From positions 28,540-92,539 of the forward strand of contig LDAQ01000023.1 in assembly GCA_001028025.1 (NCBI GenBank): a DNA stretch of 64,000 bases, given 5' to 3'. Origin of the DNA: Faecalicatena fissicatena. Lineage in GTDB: Bacteria > Bacillota > Clostridia > Lachnospirales > Lachnospiraceae. Position 1 is the stretch's first letter; every line of letters begins with the position of its first letter. Of the stretch, positions 27,158 to 35,881 are shown piece after piece. The notes below the pieces were generated by a model that saw only the letters and a list, made by a program, of their open reading frames with translations, made no database searches and was not told the DNA's origin. The translations under genes were made by a program, and so were the position numbers.

Positions 27158-27230
27158 AAGTATATTCCGTAAGAAAATCTGGTAGCGACGCAACAGGCTA
27201 TAAAAGATGTCACAAGCTAAAGGGTAAAAT

Positions 27231-27273
27231 AGATGACCGGGGAAAGCTATGTATAACAATTCCCCGGTCATCT
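27231..27273. other. Perfect 14-bp hairpin before the cysteine-rich genes
   Basis: AGATGACCGGGGAA (27231-27244) pairs exactly with TTCCCCGGTCATCT (27260-27273) around a 15-base loop. No T-run follows. It could end transcription from the AKR gene or protect the RNA. Confidence 0.55.
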
Positions 27274-27319
27274 TATAGTTAAGTATCATTCCTGTTTTAA
27301 GGGGAGAATAATGTGCCAA

Positions 27320-27348
27320 TTCACAGTTTCTTATATTACGCATATAAT
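27320..27348 (+). promoter_or_regulatory. Predicted promoter of the cysteine-rich gene pair
   Basis: TTCACA (27320-27325), 17 bases, TATAAT (27343-27348). The sequence does not resemble a sigma-K or sigma-G spore promoter to my eye, but I cannot exclude one. Confidence 0.5.
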
Positions 27349-27382
27349 ATCTCAGAAACATTCAAGAAAGGAAATTATGATT

Positions 27383-27742
27383 ATGTCAGAATATTTGAAA
27401 TATAGTGAAAATGGCGCAATAGATGTGAACGAAGTAGAGGAAACCTGTCCGGCAACGGGATTTCAGAGAGTGGGAGTTTGTGTACCTGTAGCGGTGACAC
27501 CGTTTGCCCATGCAGGAGCTACCATTACGAAATGCTGTGGAGATCCAATCGTTGTAGCTGGCGACACCCCATGTGCAGGCAGGAAAAATGGTGTATGTAC
27601 GTTTACAATCAGCCAGGTGATTTGTGTAGAAGTCCCCGTTGTATTTGGCGCAAGGGCTGTGGTTGGCGATACTTTTACAGACTGCCTCGGAGCTTCGGCG
27701 GAAGATATCTGCAGGAATTGTAAAGAGGAGACTGAGAGGTAA
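27383..27742 (+). CDS. Small cysteine-rich protein 1 (function unknown)
   Basis: 119 residues with ten cysteines. I do not recognise a named family. The core reads VGVCVPVAVTP, then TKCCGDP, then CTFTISQVICVEVPVVFG, then CRNCKEE. This order (Cys-V-V-P, CCG-P, Cys, Q-VP) recurs in the next gene, so the two are paralogues. The predicted fold is beta-rich with many V/I/T residues and no membrane segment or signal peptide. Such proteins in clostridia are often structural, for example spore surface components cross-linked through Cys; this is a guess. Two ATGs (27377, 27383) are possible; AAAGGA at 27367-27372 fits the second better. The stop overlaps the next start (TAATG). Confidence 0.75.
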   Translation: MSEYLKYSENGAIDVNEVEETCPATGFQRVGVCVPVAVTPFAHAGATITKCCGDPIVVAGDTPCAGRKNGVCTFTISQVICVEVPVVFGARAVVGDTFTDCLGASAEDICRNCKEETER

Positions 27743-28074
27743 TGGCTCAGAATTATAATCGTTCTCCTTTGCCTGATGGCAGTGAGGAGGATGGTCAGCA
27801 ATCACTGGATGAGTGCACCAGAAATGTATGTCAGTATGCCGAAATCTGTGTTTCGGTAGAAATTAAGCCACGTACAGTAATTGGTAGAATTCAGGCAGAA
27901 TGTTGTGGTGAACCAGAGATATGCTGCAAAGATTATGCGCGTTGTAACAATCGGGGATGCAATGGGCACGAGATTATCGTGACACAAAAGGTGCAGCTTC
28001 GGATTCCGATCCGGTATGAAGCAGATGTCTGCAATGGAGCGGAAAAAGTAGTTTGTAAAGATACCCGTCCTTAA
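27742..28074 (+). CDS. Small cysteine-rich protein 2 (function unknown)
   Basis: 110 residues with eleven cysteines, translationally coupled to the preceding gene. It matches the first in layout: AEICVSVEIKP, AECCGEPEICC, then VTQKVQLRIPIRYEADVC. No signal peptide, membrane helix or known catalytic motif. Cysteine spacing is not that of a ferredoxin or a zinc finger. The pair probably forms one complex or layer. A strong terminator follows directly, and a promoter precedes the pair, so they form a two-gene unit. Identity of function is open. Confidence 0.72.
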   Translation: MAQNYNRSPLPDGSEEDGQQSLDECTRNVCQYAEICVSVEIKPRTVIGRIQAECCGEPEICCKDYARCNNRGCNGHEIIVTQKVQLRIPIRYEADVCNGAEKVVCKDTRP

Positions 28075-28087
28075 AAGAGTTGTATAA

Positions 28088-28152
28088 AGAGGAACGAATC
28101 CGTTTATTCGTCTCATTTTGAGATTGTTTAACGGATTCGTTCCTCTGTTTTT
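28088..28152 (+). terminator. Strong intrinsic terminator after the cysteine-rich pair
   Basis: AGAGGAACGAATCCGTT pairs perfectly with AACGGATTCGTTCCTCT around a ~24-base loop, followed by GTTTTT. Confidence 0.88.
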
Positions 28153-28155
28153 GCG

Positions 28156-28177
28156 ACAGAGGGGTCTGACCCCTTTG
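28156..28177. repeat. GGGGTCAGACCCC palindromic repeat, copy 2 (opposite orientation)
   Basis: GGGGTCTGACCCC at 28161-28173, the reverse complement of the core, with CAGA and TTTG flanks. It follows the terminator directly. Confidence 0.8.
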
Positions 28178-28201
28178 AAAAGACACATTTAAGTTTATAA
28201 T

Positions 28202-28251
28202 GAAAGGTCATTTTCCGAGAGGAGTAAAATATCACGGAAGAATGATCTTTC
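28202..28251. other. Imperfect dyad in the leader of the polyol operon
   Basis: GAAAGGTCATTTTCC (28202-28216) pairs with GGAAGAATGATCTTTC (28236-28251) with one mismatch and one bulge. No gene lies in 28178-28574, which otherwise holds the operators and promoter of the polyol operon. Confidence 0.45.
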
Positions 28252-28333
28252 TGTTTTCTGGTTAAGTCTCGGGGTATGCTATATGCTTTCATAAAGCACA
28301 GATATAGTATAAAAAAGTAAAGAAATAATCTTC

Positions 28334-28482
28334 GAAACACAGAAATATGTGAAAAATGACAAGAATGCAAAGCGAAAAACGGGCATTTATAATTTGAAAC
28401 AGAAGATTAATCTGTATAAAATGCCAAAATGATCTTTAAAACACAGAAAATGATTGACTAAAACAAAGAACGGGTGTAGAAT
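28334..28482 (+). promoter_or_regulatory. Promoter and paired GAAACACAGAAA sites of the polyol operon
   Basis: GAAACACAGAAA lies at 28334-28345, and AAAACACAGAAA at 28438-28449 ends 4 bases before the -35 box. The promoter is TTGACT (28454-28459), 17 bases, TAGAAT (28477-28482). A partial copy (TTTGAAACAGAAGA) lies near 28393. The same paired sites and same position relative to -35 occur before the symporter gene at 37.2 kb. The DeoR-family protein encoded at 36002 is the obvious candidate binder (inference). Confidence 0.75.
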
Positions 28483-28574
28483 TTAGTTAAATCAAAAGAA
28501 ACAACGTTTCCGGCCGGAGACAGATTTTGCAAAGCAGCAATAAAATATAGTGTGAATGAAAAAGGAGAAAAAGT

Positions 28575-29651
28575 ATGAAAGCGTTAGCTAGGTATGGTAA
28601 AGAGTTTGGTGGATATCGGATGATAGACGTTCCGGAACCGTCATGCGGACCGGAGGACATCATTATTGAGATTAAGGCAGCAGCAATCTGTGGTGCAGAT
28701 ATGAAGCACTACAAAGTGGACAACGGATCCGATGAATTCAATTCCATCCGCGGACATGAGTTCGCAGGCGAGATCGTTAAAGTCGGAGAGTTGGTTAAGG
28801 ACTGGAAAGTTGGACAACGGGTTGTATCTGACAACAGTGCTCATGTATGCGGTGTCTGCCCTGCATGCGAACAGGGAGATTTCCTTTGCTGCGAGAGCAA
28901 AGTTAACCTCGGACTGGACAACAATACCTGGGGCGGCGGCTTTTCTAAATACTGCAAGGTTCCGGGTGAGATCCTGAGAATACATAAACATGCCCTCTGG
29001 GAGATCCCGGAAAATGTGAAATATGAAGAAGCAGCAGTTCTCGATCCGATCTGCAACTCCTATAAAGCAATCGCACAGCAGGCCCACCTGCTTCCTGGAC
29101 AGGATGTCGTTGTATTCGGAACCGGACCGCTTGGATTATTCGCAGTACAGGTTGCAAGAATCATGGGGGCTGTCAACATCGTGATGGTCGGCCTGGAAGA
29201 AGACACAAAGGTTCGATTTGCCGTTGCAAAAGAACTGGGTGCCACCCATGTTGTGAACGGATCCAGAGAAGATGTTGTAAAGAGATGTACTGAGATCTGC
29301 GGAAGAGATAATCTGGGACTGGTTGTAGAGTGCTCAGGAGCCAACATTGCGCTGAAACAGGCGATCGAGATGCTTCGTCCGAACGGCGAGGTTGTCCGCG
29401 TAGGTATGGGGTTCAAGCCGCTTGAGTTCTCCATTAATGACATCACATCCTGGAACAAGAGCATTATCGGACACATGGCTTATGATTCCACTTCATGGAG
29501 AAATGCGCTCCGCCTTCTGGAATCAGGACAGATTAAAGTGCAGCCGATGATCACCCACAGGATCGGACTTTCACAGTGGGAAGAAGGATTTGAGGCTATG
29601 GCAAATAAAGAGGCAATCAAAGTCATTTTCCACTATGACTATGAAGACTAA
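28575..29651 (+). CDS. Zinc-dependent medium-chain alcohol/polyol dehydrogenase
   Basis: 358 residues of the MDR superfamily. Catalytic zinc ligands are in AICGADMKHY and RGHEFAGE. The structural zinc loop is CGVCPACEQGDFLCC. The NAD-binding Rossmann motif is VVVFGTGPLGLFAVQ at about residue 175. Related enzymes oxidise polyols or threonine, or sugar alcohols phosphorylated at C1 (sorbitol, galactitol or threonine dehydrogenase type). First gene of the operon with AAAGGAG at good distance from the ATG, behind a strong promoter with two operator-like sites. The substrate is probably a polyol or its phosphate that the next enzymes process. Confidence 0.9.
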   Translation: MKALARYGKEFGGYRMIDVPEPSCGPEDIIIEIKAAAICGADMKHYKVDNGSDEFNSIRGHEFAGEIVKVGELVKDWKVGQRVVSDNSAHVCGVCPACEQGDFLCCESKVNLGLDNNTWGGGFSKYCKVPGEILRIHKHALWEIPENVKYEEAAVLDPICNSYKAIAQQAHLLPGQDVVVFGTGPLGLFAVQVARIMGAVNIVMVGLEEDTKVRFAVAKELGATHVVNGSREDVVKRCTEICGRDNLGLVVECSGANIALKQAIEMLRPNGEVVRVGMGFKPLEFSINDITSWNKSIIGHMAYDSTSWRNALRLLESGQIKVQPMITHRIGLSQWEEGFEAMANKEAIKVIFHYDYED

Positions 29652-29698
29652 AAGAAAATATTAAATCACCTAAATTGAAAATAAGAGAGCGAGAGAAT

Positions 29699-30376
29699 AT
29701 GGAAAAGAAATTGTTGCTTGCCCCATCTATGGGATGCTGTGATTTATATGATTTTGAACACCAGGTGCGCTATATCGATGATAAAGCAGATTTTCTGCAT
29801 ATTGATATAAAAGACGGAAATTATGTAAAGTCATTTGGTGTGGGACCGGATTTTATGACTGTTTTGGCAAAAGTAGTTCAGACGCCCATGGATGCACACT
29901 TAATGGTAAAACATCCGCAGGATTACATCGAAGCGTGCGCCCAGGCCGGGGCTGCATATATCACCCCGCATACGGACTGTATTGAAAGCGATGCGTTTGT
30001 CACAATCAATAAGATTTTGTCTCTGGGCTGCAAAGCGGGGATCGCAATGAATCCGGCAGCACCATTGGAGGCAATCAGGCATTACCTGCCGCTGCTCTCA
30101 AAAGTTACGATTATGATTGTAGATGCTGGATATGCAGGGCAGAAAGTGATTGTCCAGATGTACGATAAAATCAGGACGCTTGTGAAGTGGAGAGCGGAGA
30201 TGGGGCTTGACTTTCTGATCGAAGCAGACGGCTCCATGAATGCAGATGTATACGGGCCATTGTATGAGGCTGGAGCGGACGTCGTAGTCTTAGGACCTCC
30301 GGCGCTCTGGAACAAGGATACAGATATAGAAAAAGCCTGGGAGATCATGGAAAAAGAAGTAGAAAGCGCTCTTTAA
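29699..30376 (+). CDS. Ribulose-phosphate/allulose-6-phosphate 3-epimerase-family protein
   Basis: 225 residues, a TIM barrel of the ribulose-phosphate 3-epimerase family. It has LLLAPSMGCC in place of the usual start, the metal-binding HIDIKDGNYV, DAHLMVKHP and the phosphate/acid segment IVDAGYAGQK (VDPGFxGQ in most members). The deviations resemble the D-allulose-6-phosphate 3-epimerase branch (AlsE) more than Rpe, but this is not certain. It inverts C3 of a phosphorylated ketose in the cytosol. An in-frame TTG at 29675 is ignored. AAGAGAGCGAGAG before the ATG is only a weak ribosome binding site. Confidence 0.88.
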   Translation: MEKKLLLAPSMGCCDLYDFEHQVRYIDDKADFLHIDIKDGNYVKSFGVGPDFMTVLAKVVQTPMDAHLMVKHPQDYIEACAQAGAAYITPHTDCIESDAFVTINKILSLGCKAGIAMNPAAPLEAIRHYLPLLSKVTIMIVDAGYAGQKVIVQMYDKIRTLVKWRAEMGLDFLIEADGSMNADVYGPLYEAGADVVVLGPPALWNKDTDIEKAWEIMEKEVESAL

Positions 30377-30411
30377 ATATCAAAAGAATGAGAAAGAGAA
30401 AGGAAAACATT

Positions 30412-31788
30412 ATGAATTCTAATACAAAGAATGTGAATATCGGTGCAAGACTGGATCGTCTTCCGAATTCAGGATGGCATATAAAAATGTGGCTGGTATC
30501 TGCTTTTGCACTTTTGGTTTGCTGGTCAAATGGTATCGGAGGAGCAGTCCAGAATATTCTGCTGAATGAGATACACTGGCTGGAGCCTGGAACAAAGCTT
30601 CTGGCAATGTGGGGAACCGTTTATACGGCAGGACAGTTGTTCGGCGCTTTGGTCGGAGGACCAATCGGCGATAAGATCGGCCGTAAAAAGAGTATCCTCC
30701 TCTATGAAATTATACATATTATCGCAATGGTGGGCGGTGCAATATCACCAAATATCTATGTACTTTATGTTTTCAGACTGGTTCAGGGATTCGGGCTCGG
30801 CGCACTTCTGGTTGTACTGTTCGCCGGATTTACCGAATATGTTCCTGGCAGAAACCGCGGCGTATGGTCAAGCCGTAACTCATTTATCGGTAACTGGGCA
30901 CATCCAATCTGCAACGGTATTGCATTCTTAATTGTATCAACAGGCGTCAGCTATATGATGAACTGGAGAATTCAGTTCATGATCCCGTCTGTACTTTCAA
31001 TCATCGCAGCTATCCTGATAGCAAAAAAATATCCGGAATCACCGAGATGGCTGGAATCTCAGGGCAGACTAGAGGAAGCCGATGAGATCATGACAAAGAT
31101 TGAAAAAGAAATCGAGGCATCTACAGGCCAGAAACTGCCTCCTGTAACAGAAGAGTCAAAGCAGGTAAAACAGCTTCCGTATTCAGCACTGTTTAAAGGA
31201 AAGCTTTTAAAAAGAACAATTGTCGGCTCTCTTGTTCTGATCGGTATGAATACGATCCAGTATACATTGATGACCTGGATGCCGTCCCTTTTGAGATCCT
31301 TGGGTTATGACACATCACAGTCACAGTTTATGACGATGTTCGGACTGTTCGGCGCACCATTTGGAATCTTTATTGCATCTCTGATCATGGATAAGATTCC
31401 GAGACGTGTAATGGGAGTGATCCTGCTGGCAGCCATGGCGGTTATGGGAATTATCACAGGACAGCAGACAACAATGACAGCACTGATTGTTACAACATTC
31501 TTCCTGAATACATTTATTTACATGTATGTATGTTATGCATCCGCGGTATATGTCCCGGAAATGTGGCCGACTTCAGCGAAAATGTCCGGCTCCGGATTCT
31601 GCAATGCAATGGGCCGTGTAAGTAATATTTTCTTCCCGTTCCTTGTAACATACATTGCGGGCTCTATCGGAAGTGCGGGAGTGTTTGTACTGATTTCTAT
31701 CGTTGCTGCGATCATCGCGGTATGTATCTTCATCTTTGGCGTAGAGACAAGAGGCGAATCTGTTGAGGACATTGGAAACGTAGAATAA
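30412..31788 (+). CDS. MFS sugar/polyol transporter
   Basis: 458 residues with twelve hydrophobic helices. Loop 2-3 has GPIGDKIGRKKSILL, the sugar-porter/MFS signature, and the central loop has PESPRWLESQGRLEEADEIM, which is typical of sugar and organic-acid porters. It probably brings the operon's substrate into the cell by ion symport. AAAGGA lies 9 bases before the ATG at 30412; the frame is open 24 bases further up. Two GGGGTCAGACCCC repeats lie between it and the next gene. Confidence 0.92.
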   Translation: MNSNTKNVNIGARLDRLPNSGWHIKMWLVSAFALLVCWSNGIGGAVQNILLNEIHWLEPGTKLLAMWGTVYTAGQLFGALVGGPIGDKIGRKKSILLYEIIHIIAMVGGAISPNIYVLYVFRLVQGFGLGALLVVLFAGFTEYVPGRNRGVWSSRNSFIGNWAHPICNGIAFLIVSTGVSYMMNWRIQFMIPSVLSIIAAILIAKKYPESPRWLESQGRLEEADEIMTKIEKEIEASTGQKLPPVTEESKQVKQLPYSALFKGKLLKRTIVGSLVLIGMNTIQYTLMTWMPSLLRSLGYDTSQSQFMTMFGLFGAPFGIFIASLIMDKIPRRVMGVILLAAMAVMGIITGQQTTMTALIVTTFFLNTFIYMYVCYASAVYVPEMWPTSAKMSGSGFCNAMGRVSNIFFPFLVTYIAGSIGSAGVFVLISIVAAIIAVCIFIFGVETRGESVEDIGNVE

Positions 31789-31790
31789 CA

Positions 31791-31833
31791 AAAAGGGGTC
31801 AGACCCCAATGGCAAAGGGGTCAGACCCCTCTG
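31791..31833. repeat. Tandem GGGGTCAGACCCC palindromic repeats, copies 3 and 4
   Basis: The 13-bp core occurs at 31795-31807 and 31817-31829, 3 bases after the MFS stop and before the second dehydrogenase. Copy 4 with its flanks equals copy 2 in opposite orientation (CAAA before, TCTG after). Confidence 0.85.
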
Positions 31834-31867
31834 CATCGAATAGCGTATCAGAAAGGAAGTATAGATT

Positions 31868-32923
31868 ATGAATAATTCAGAAGCAATCTTAGTAACCCCC
31901 AAACACTTTGAGATTCGGGAGTGCCCGGTTCCTGAACCGAAAGACCATGAGATTCTCATGAAGGTTGAATATGTCGGTATGTGTGGATCTGATATCCATG
32001 GATTTGAGTGTGGTCCGTTTATCCCTCCGAAAGATCCGAACCAGAAGATCGGTCTTGGGCATGAAGTTGCCGGTGAAGTTGTGGGAATCGGTGCAAAGGT
32101 AACCAAGTTTAAAGTTGGTGATAAAGTATTGATCGAACCTGGTGTACCGGATGATACATGCGAATACTGCCGTACAGGCCGCTATAATATCTGCCCCGGC
32201 GTTGATTTTATGGCAACGCAGCCTAATTATAAGGGTGCCCTTACGCAGTATATGACCCATCCGGAGGAATGGACCTATCACATTCCAGAAGGCATGAGCA
32301 CAATGGAAGGTGCACTGGTTGAACCGGCAGCAGTTGGAATGCACGCAGCAATTCTCGGCGGCGCAAAGCCTGGTATGAGCATTGTAATCCTGGGCGGCGG
32401 TACGATCGGACTGATGACACTGCAGGCCTGCAAGAGCCTTGGTGCAACGGATATCACGGTGGTAGATGTTATTGAAAAGCGCCTGGAACTTGCAATGAAA
32501 CTGGGCGCTAAGAGAGTGATAAACGGAAAAGAGCAGGATACAGTTGCTGTACTCAGGTCACCTGATCTCTACGGGGATCATGGCGCAGATCTTGTGTTTG
32601 AAGCAGCGGGGGCTGTATTTACTGCACAGCAGGCTGTTCAGATTGTGGGACGCGGCGGAAAAATCATGATGGTAGGGACACAGTCCAAGCCGGTGCCGGT
32701 TGATTTTCTGAAGATCAACCGCGAGGTTACCATTCAGACTGCATTCCGTTACTGCAATAACTTTCCGCAGACAATTGATGCGATTGCGTCTGGAAAGTTT
32801 AACGTAAAAGACATGGTTACAAACATCTATGATTACAAAGATGTTCAGCAGGCATTCGAGGAAGCAATTGATCCGGTAAAGAAAACAGAGATGGTAAAAG
32901 GCGTAGTTAAAGTATCCGATTAA
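31868..32923 (+). CDS. Zinc-dependent sorbitol/xylitol-type dehydrogenase
   Basis: 351 residues, MDR superfamily, polyol-dehydrogenase branch. Catalytic zinc ligands are in GMCGSDIHGF and GHEVAGEV. The structural site shows CEYCRTGRYNIC, with fewer cysteines than in the first dehydrogenase. The coenzyme motif is IVILGGGTIGLM at about residue 173, with VVDVIEKRLELA following and indicating NAD. The EPAAVGMHAA segment is typical of sorbitol dehydrogenases. It interconverts a polyol and a ketose. It is not a close copy of the first dehydrogenase, so the two may act on different positions or intermediates. AGAAAGGAAG precedes the ATG. Confidence 0.92.
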   Translation: MNNSEAILVTPKHFEIRECPVPEPKDHEILMKVEYVGMCGSDIHGFECGPFIPPKDPNQKIGLGHEVAGEVVGIGAKVTKFKVGDKVLIEPGVPDDTCEYCRTGRYNICPGVDFMATQPNYKGALTQYMTHPEEWTYHIPEGMSTMEGALVEPAAVGMHAAILGGAKPGMSIVILGGGTIGLMTLQACKSLGATDITVVDVIEKRLELAMKLGAKRVINGKEQDTVAVLRSPDLYGDHGADLVFEAAGAVFTAQQAVQIVGRGGKIMMVGTQSKPVPVDFLKINREVTIQTAFRYCNNFPQTIDAIASGKFNVKDMVTNIYDYKDVQQAFEEAIDPVKKTEMVKGVVKVSD

Positions 32924-33043
32924 TCAAAATAATAACCTGTCCGCGGGGGATCAAACCCTGCGGGAGGATACGCAGTAAGCGGCAGGCACGATAACAGAAC
33001 CGATCCTGCCTGCGAATATAGGAAGAAAAGAGAGGAATTAAAG

Positions 33044-33880
33044 ATGTTAGCAGATATCAGATATTGGGAAAACAAAGCAAAAGAAGGAAAATATGCAATT
33101 CCACATTTCAATGTATGGAATGCAGAAATGCTGATGGGTGTTATTGATGCAGCAGAAGAATCTAAAGCTCCGGTCATCATTTCTTTTGGGACCGGATTTG
33201 TAGGAAATACATCGTTTGAGGATTTCTGCCACATGATGGTTTCTATGGCAAAGAAGGCAGCTGTTCCGGTAATTACACACTGGGATCACGGACGCAGCAT
33301 GGAAATCGTGCAGAACGCATACAACCATGGCATGAATTCCGTCATGAGAGATGCTTCCGCTTATGATTTCGAAGAGAACATCCGTCTGACAAAAGAAGTG
33401 GTAGATTATTTCCATCCGCTGGGAATCCCGGTTGAGGCAGAGCTGGGACATGTGGGAAATGAAACTGTATATGAGGAAGCACTGGCAAGTTACCAGTACA
33501 CAGATCCGTCCCAGGCAGCAGAATTCGTAGAGCGCACAGGATGTGATTCCCTTGCAGTTGCAATCGGTAACCAGCACGGTGTCTATACATCAGAGCCGCA
33601 GCTGAACTTCGAAGTGGTAGAGAAGGTAAGAGATGCTGTATCTGTACCGCTGGTATTACACGGAGCTTCCGGAATCGGCGATGAAGACATTAAGAAGGCG
33701 ATCTCTCTTGGAATCGCAAAAATCAACATCCACACAGAACTGTGCCAGGCAGCGATGACTGCAATTGCAGCAAATGTTGACAAACCGTTCCTGGAAGTGG
33801 AGAGAGCTGTAAGAGCAGCAGTAAAACAGCGTGCACTTGAGAAGATCTATCTGTTTGGAGACGACGGAAAGGCGGAATAA
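33044..33880 (+). CDS. Class II ketose-bisphosphate aldolase (fructose/tagatose-bisphosphate type)
   Basis: 278 residues, normal for class II aldolases. Zinc ligands and active-site residues are visible in HWDHGRSME (His), EAELGHVGNE, AIGNQHGVY and VLHGASGIGDEDI, followed by AKINIHTEL. The enzyme splits a ketose 1-phosphate or bisphosphate to DHAP and an aldehyde. The DHWDHG and GNQHG variants are between GatY/KbaY and FbaA, so the exact sugar is open. GAGAGGAATT lies before the ATG. The 120-bp gap upstream contains two short dyads (CCGC/GCGG and GCAGGC/GCCTGC). Confidence 0.92.
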   Translation: MLADIRYWENKAKEGKYAIPHFNVWNAEMLMGVIDAAEESKAPVIISFGTGFVGNTSFEDFCHMMVSMAKKAAVPVITHWDHGRSMEIVQNAYNHGMNSVMRDASAYDFEENIRLTKEVVDYFHPLGIPVEAELGHVGNETVYEEALASYQYTDPSQAAEFVERTGCDSLAVAIGNQHGVYTSEPQLNFEVVEKVRDAVSVPLVLHGASGIGDEDIKKAISLGIAKINIHTELCQAAMTAIAANVDKPFLEVERAVRAAVKQRALEKIYLFGDDGKAE

Positions 33881-33883
33881 AAC

Positions 33884-34855
33884 GTGGAAAAGAAACTGGA
33901 TGCAATCTGCGTGGGTGCGGCGGTTGTTGATATCCCGCTGCGGCCGGTGTGCAGAGATATGTTTGAAATTGAGTCATACCCGCTGGAACAGATTTCCATG
34001 ACGATCGGCGGGGATGCAATTAATGAAGCGACAGTCATGTCCCGGCTCGGACATAAGATCGGGCTGATGAGCATGGTCGGCAAAGATGCAGTGGGAAACT
34101 TTATCCGGGAGCATTGCCAGAAGAATGGAATCGACGATTCGGGAATCTGTGTGAGAGAAGGGATTGACACTTCCATCAATGTGGGACTTGTGACAGAGGA
34201 CGGAGAGCGTACATTTGTTACAAACCGGAATGGAAGCCTGTGGAAAATGACGATTGATGATGTGGATCTGTCCAGGCTTTCTGAGGCAAGACTGCTTTCA
34301 CTCGCCAGTATTTTTAACAATCCGCTCCTTGACTGCAAGGCGCTCGTAAAGATTTTCCAGGAAGCAAAGAAGCACAACATGGTTATCTGTGCAGATATGA
34401 TCAAGGCACGACTGGGTGAGACTCTGGAGGACATCCGGGAAGCACTGGGCTATGTGGATTATTTCTTCCCGAATTACGAGGAAGCGTGCATGATGACCGG
34501 GGAGACAGAATTGGATAAGGTTGCGGATACTTTCCTGGGCTGCGGAATCGGGCATGTTGTGATTAAGACCGGAAAAAAGGGATGCTATATCAAAAGTCAG
34601 GACGGCAGTGTCCTGGAAGTCCCGGCAATGCAGGGAATCACGGCAATTGACACGATTGGCGCAGGCGATAATTTTGCATCTGGCTTTATTACAGCCATTC
34701 TCGAAGGGAAAAGCCTGAAAGAGTGTGCAGAGTTTGCTAATGTGACGGCTTCCATCAGCGTACAGAGTATCGGTGCTACAACCGGTGTGAAAAACAGGGC
34801 ACAGGTGGATGAGCGTCTGGAAGAGTACCACAGACAGCAGGAGAGCAGAGAATAG
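33884..34855 (+). CDS. PfkB-family carbohydrate kinase
   Basis: 323 residues of the ribokinase/PfkB family. GGDAINEATVMSRLG near the N-terminus binds the sugar, and the catalytic motif is DTIGAGDNFASGF near residue 258, with the base Asp in GAGD. It starts with GTG 4 bases after the aldolase stop, with AAGGCGGA within that gene as ribosome binding site. It phosphorylates a sugar or sugar phosphate with ATP, probably to make the aldolase substrate. The pairing of a PfkB kinase and a class II aldolase parallels the tagatose-6-phosphate and 5-dehydro-2-deoxygluconate routes, but the dehydrogenases point to a polyol. Confidence 0.92.
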   Translation: MEKKLDAICVGAAVVDIPLRPVCRDMFEIESYPLEQISMTIGGDAINEATVMSRLGHKIGLMSMVGKDAVGNFIREHCQKNGIDDSGICVREGIDTSINVGLVTEDGERTFVTNRNGSLWKMTIDDVDLSRLSEARLLSLASIFNNPLLDCKALVKIFQEAKKHNMVICADMIKARLGETLEDIREALGYVDYFFPNYEEACMMTGETELDKVADTFLGCGIGHVVIKTGKKGCYIKSQDGSVLEVPAMQGITAIDTIGAGDNFASGFITAILEGKSLKECAEFANVTASISVQSIGATTGVKNRAQVDERLEEYHRQQESRE

Positions 34856-34900
34856 CAAACGGGAATAACGAAAAGAAATTCAGAAAGATTGGTGAAAATT

Positions 34901-35881
34901 ATGAAATATATGGAGTTAGGAAAATCAGGCGTACAGATTTCTAAAATGGGTCTTGGAACATGGGCGATCGGCGGCGGCCCGGCATGGAACGGAGATCTGG
35001 ACGAGCGTGACTGTATTGACACAATCGTAAAAGCAGTAGATCTGGGAATTAACCTGATCGATACTGCACCGGGATACAATTTTGGAAACAGTGAAGTAAT
35101 TGTCGGTAAAGCATTAAAAGAAGTAGACCGTGAGAAGGTATGCCTTGTGTCAAAATGCGGAATCGTATGGACAAGGGAGGGCGCCCTCTTTAACAAGGTG
35201 GGTGACATCCAGCTGTACAAAAATCTGTCACCGGAATCCATCCGTGAGGAGATCGAAGAGAGCCTGAAAAGACTGCAGACAGACTACATTGACGTATATA
35301 TGACACACTGGCAGGCAGTAGAGCCTTACTTTACCCCGATTTCTGAGACAATGGAAGTGCTCAATGAATTAAAAGCAGAAGGAAAGATTAAGGCGATCGG
35401 CGCTGCAAACGTAACAAAAGAGCATATTGCAGAGTATGTAAAATACGGTGAACTGGACATCGTCCAGGGAAAATACAGTGTACTTGACCGTGCTGTCGAG
35501 GATGATCTGGTACCGATCTGCAAGGAAAACAAGGTGACACTGCAGGCATATTCTCCGCTTGAACAGGGGCTGCTCACAGGAACACTTCCAAGAGACTATG
35601 TCCCAACAGGAGCACGTGCAAACAAGAAATGGTTCCAGCCTGGAAACATGCAGAGGGCAATGGACATGATGGACGAGTGGAAACCTTTCTGCGATAAATA
35701 TAATTGCAACATTCCAACGCTGGCGCTTGCGTGGATCATGAATCAGGGGCCGCACATCAATCTGCTGAGCGGTGCAACAACAGCAGAGCAGATCGAGGTG
35801 AATGCACAGGCAGCTGACATTCAGATATCTGCTTCCGACCTGCTCAGGATGCGGGCAATGGCAGAGGCAATCGATCAATAG
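34901..35881 (+). CDS. Aldo/keto reductase
   Basis: 326 residues with the complete tetrad: Asp in NLIDTAPGYNFG, Tyr in the same segment, Lys in CLVSKCGI and His in VYMTHWQ. The NADP-binding end reads NLLSGATTAEQIEVN. The enzyme reduces an aldehyde or ketone in the cytosol. In this operon it could reduce the aldehyde released by the aldolase. The start at 34901 (MKYMELGKSG) is supported by homology; the ribosome binding site GGTG is weak. It lies 45 bp after the kinase and 120 bp before the regulator. Confidence 0.93.
   Translation: MKYMELGKSGVQISKMGLGTWAIGGGPAWNGDLDERDCIDTIVKAVDLGINLIDTAPGYNFGNSEVIVGKALKEVDREKVCLVSKCGIVWTREGALFNKVGDIQLYKNLSPESIREEIEESLKRLQTDYIDVYMTHWQAVEPYFTPISETMEVLNELKAEGKIKAIGAANVTKEHIAEYVKYGELDIVQGKYSVLDRAVEDDLVPICKENKVTLQAYSPLEQGLLTGTLPRDYVPTGARANKKWFQPGNMQRAMDMMDEWKPFCDKYNCNIPTLALAWIMNQGPHINLLSGATTAEQIEVNAQAADIQISASDLLRMRAMAEAIDQ

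Noticed and set aside
27383..28074. The coupled small genes as a toxin-antitoxin pair
   Set aside because: The two proteins are paralogues of each other with the same Cys layout, and neither has a toxin or DNA-binding motif.
27137..31833. The four GGGGTCAGACCCC copies as a CRISPR array
   Set aside because: Repeats are 13 bp, irregularly spaced over 4.7 kb, in mixed orientation, and no cas genes are present.
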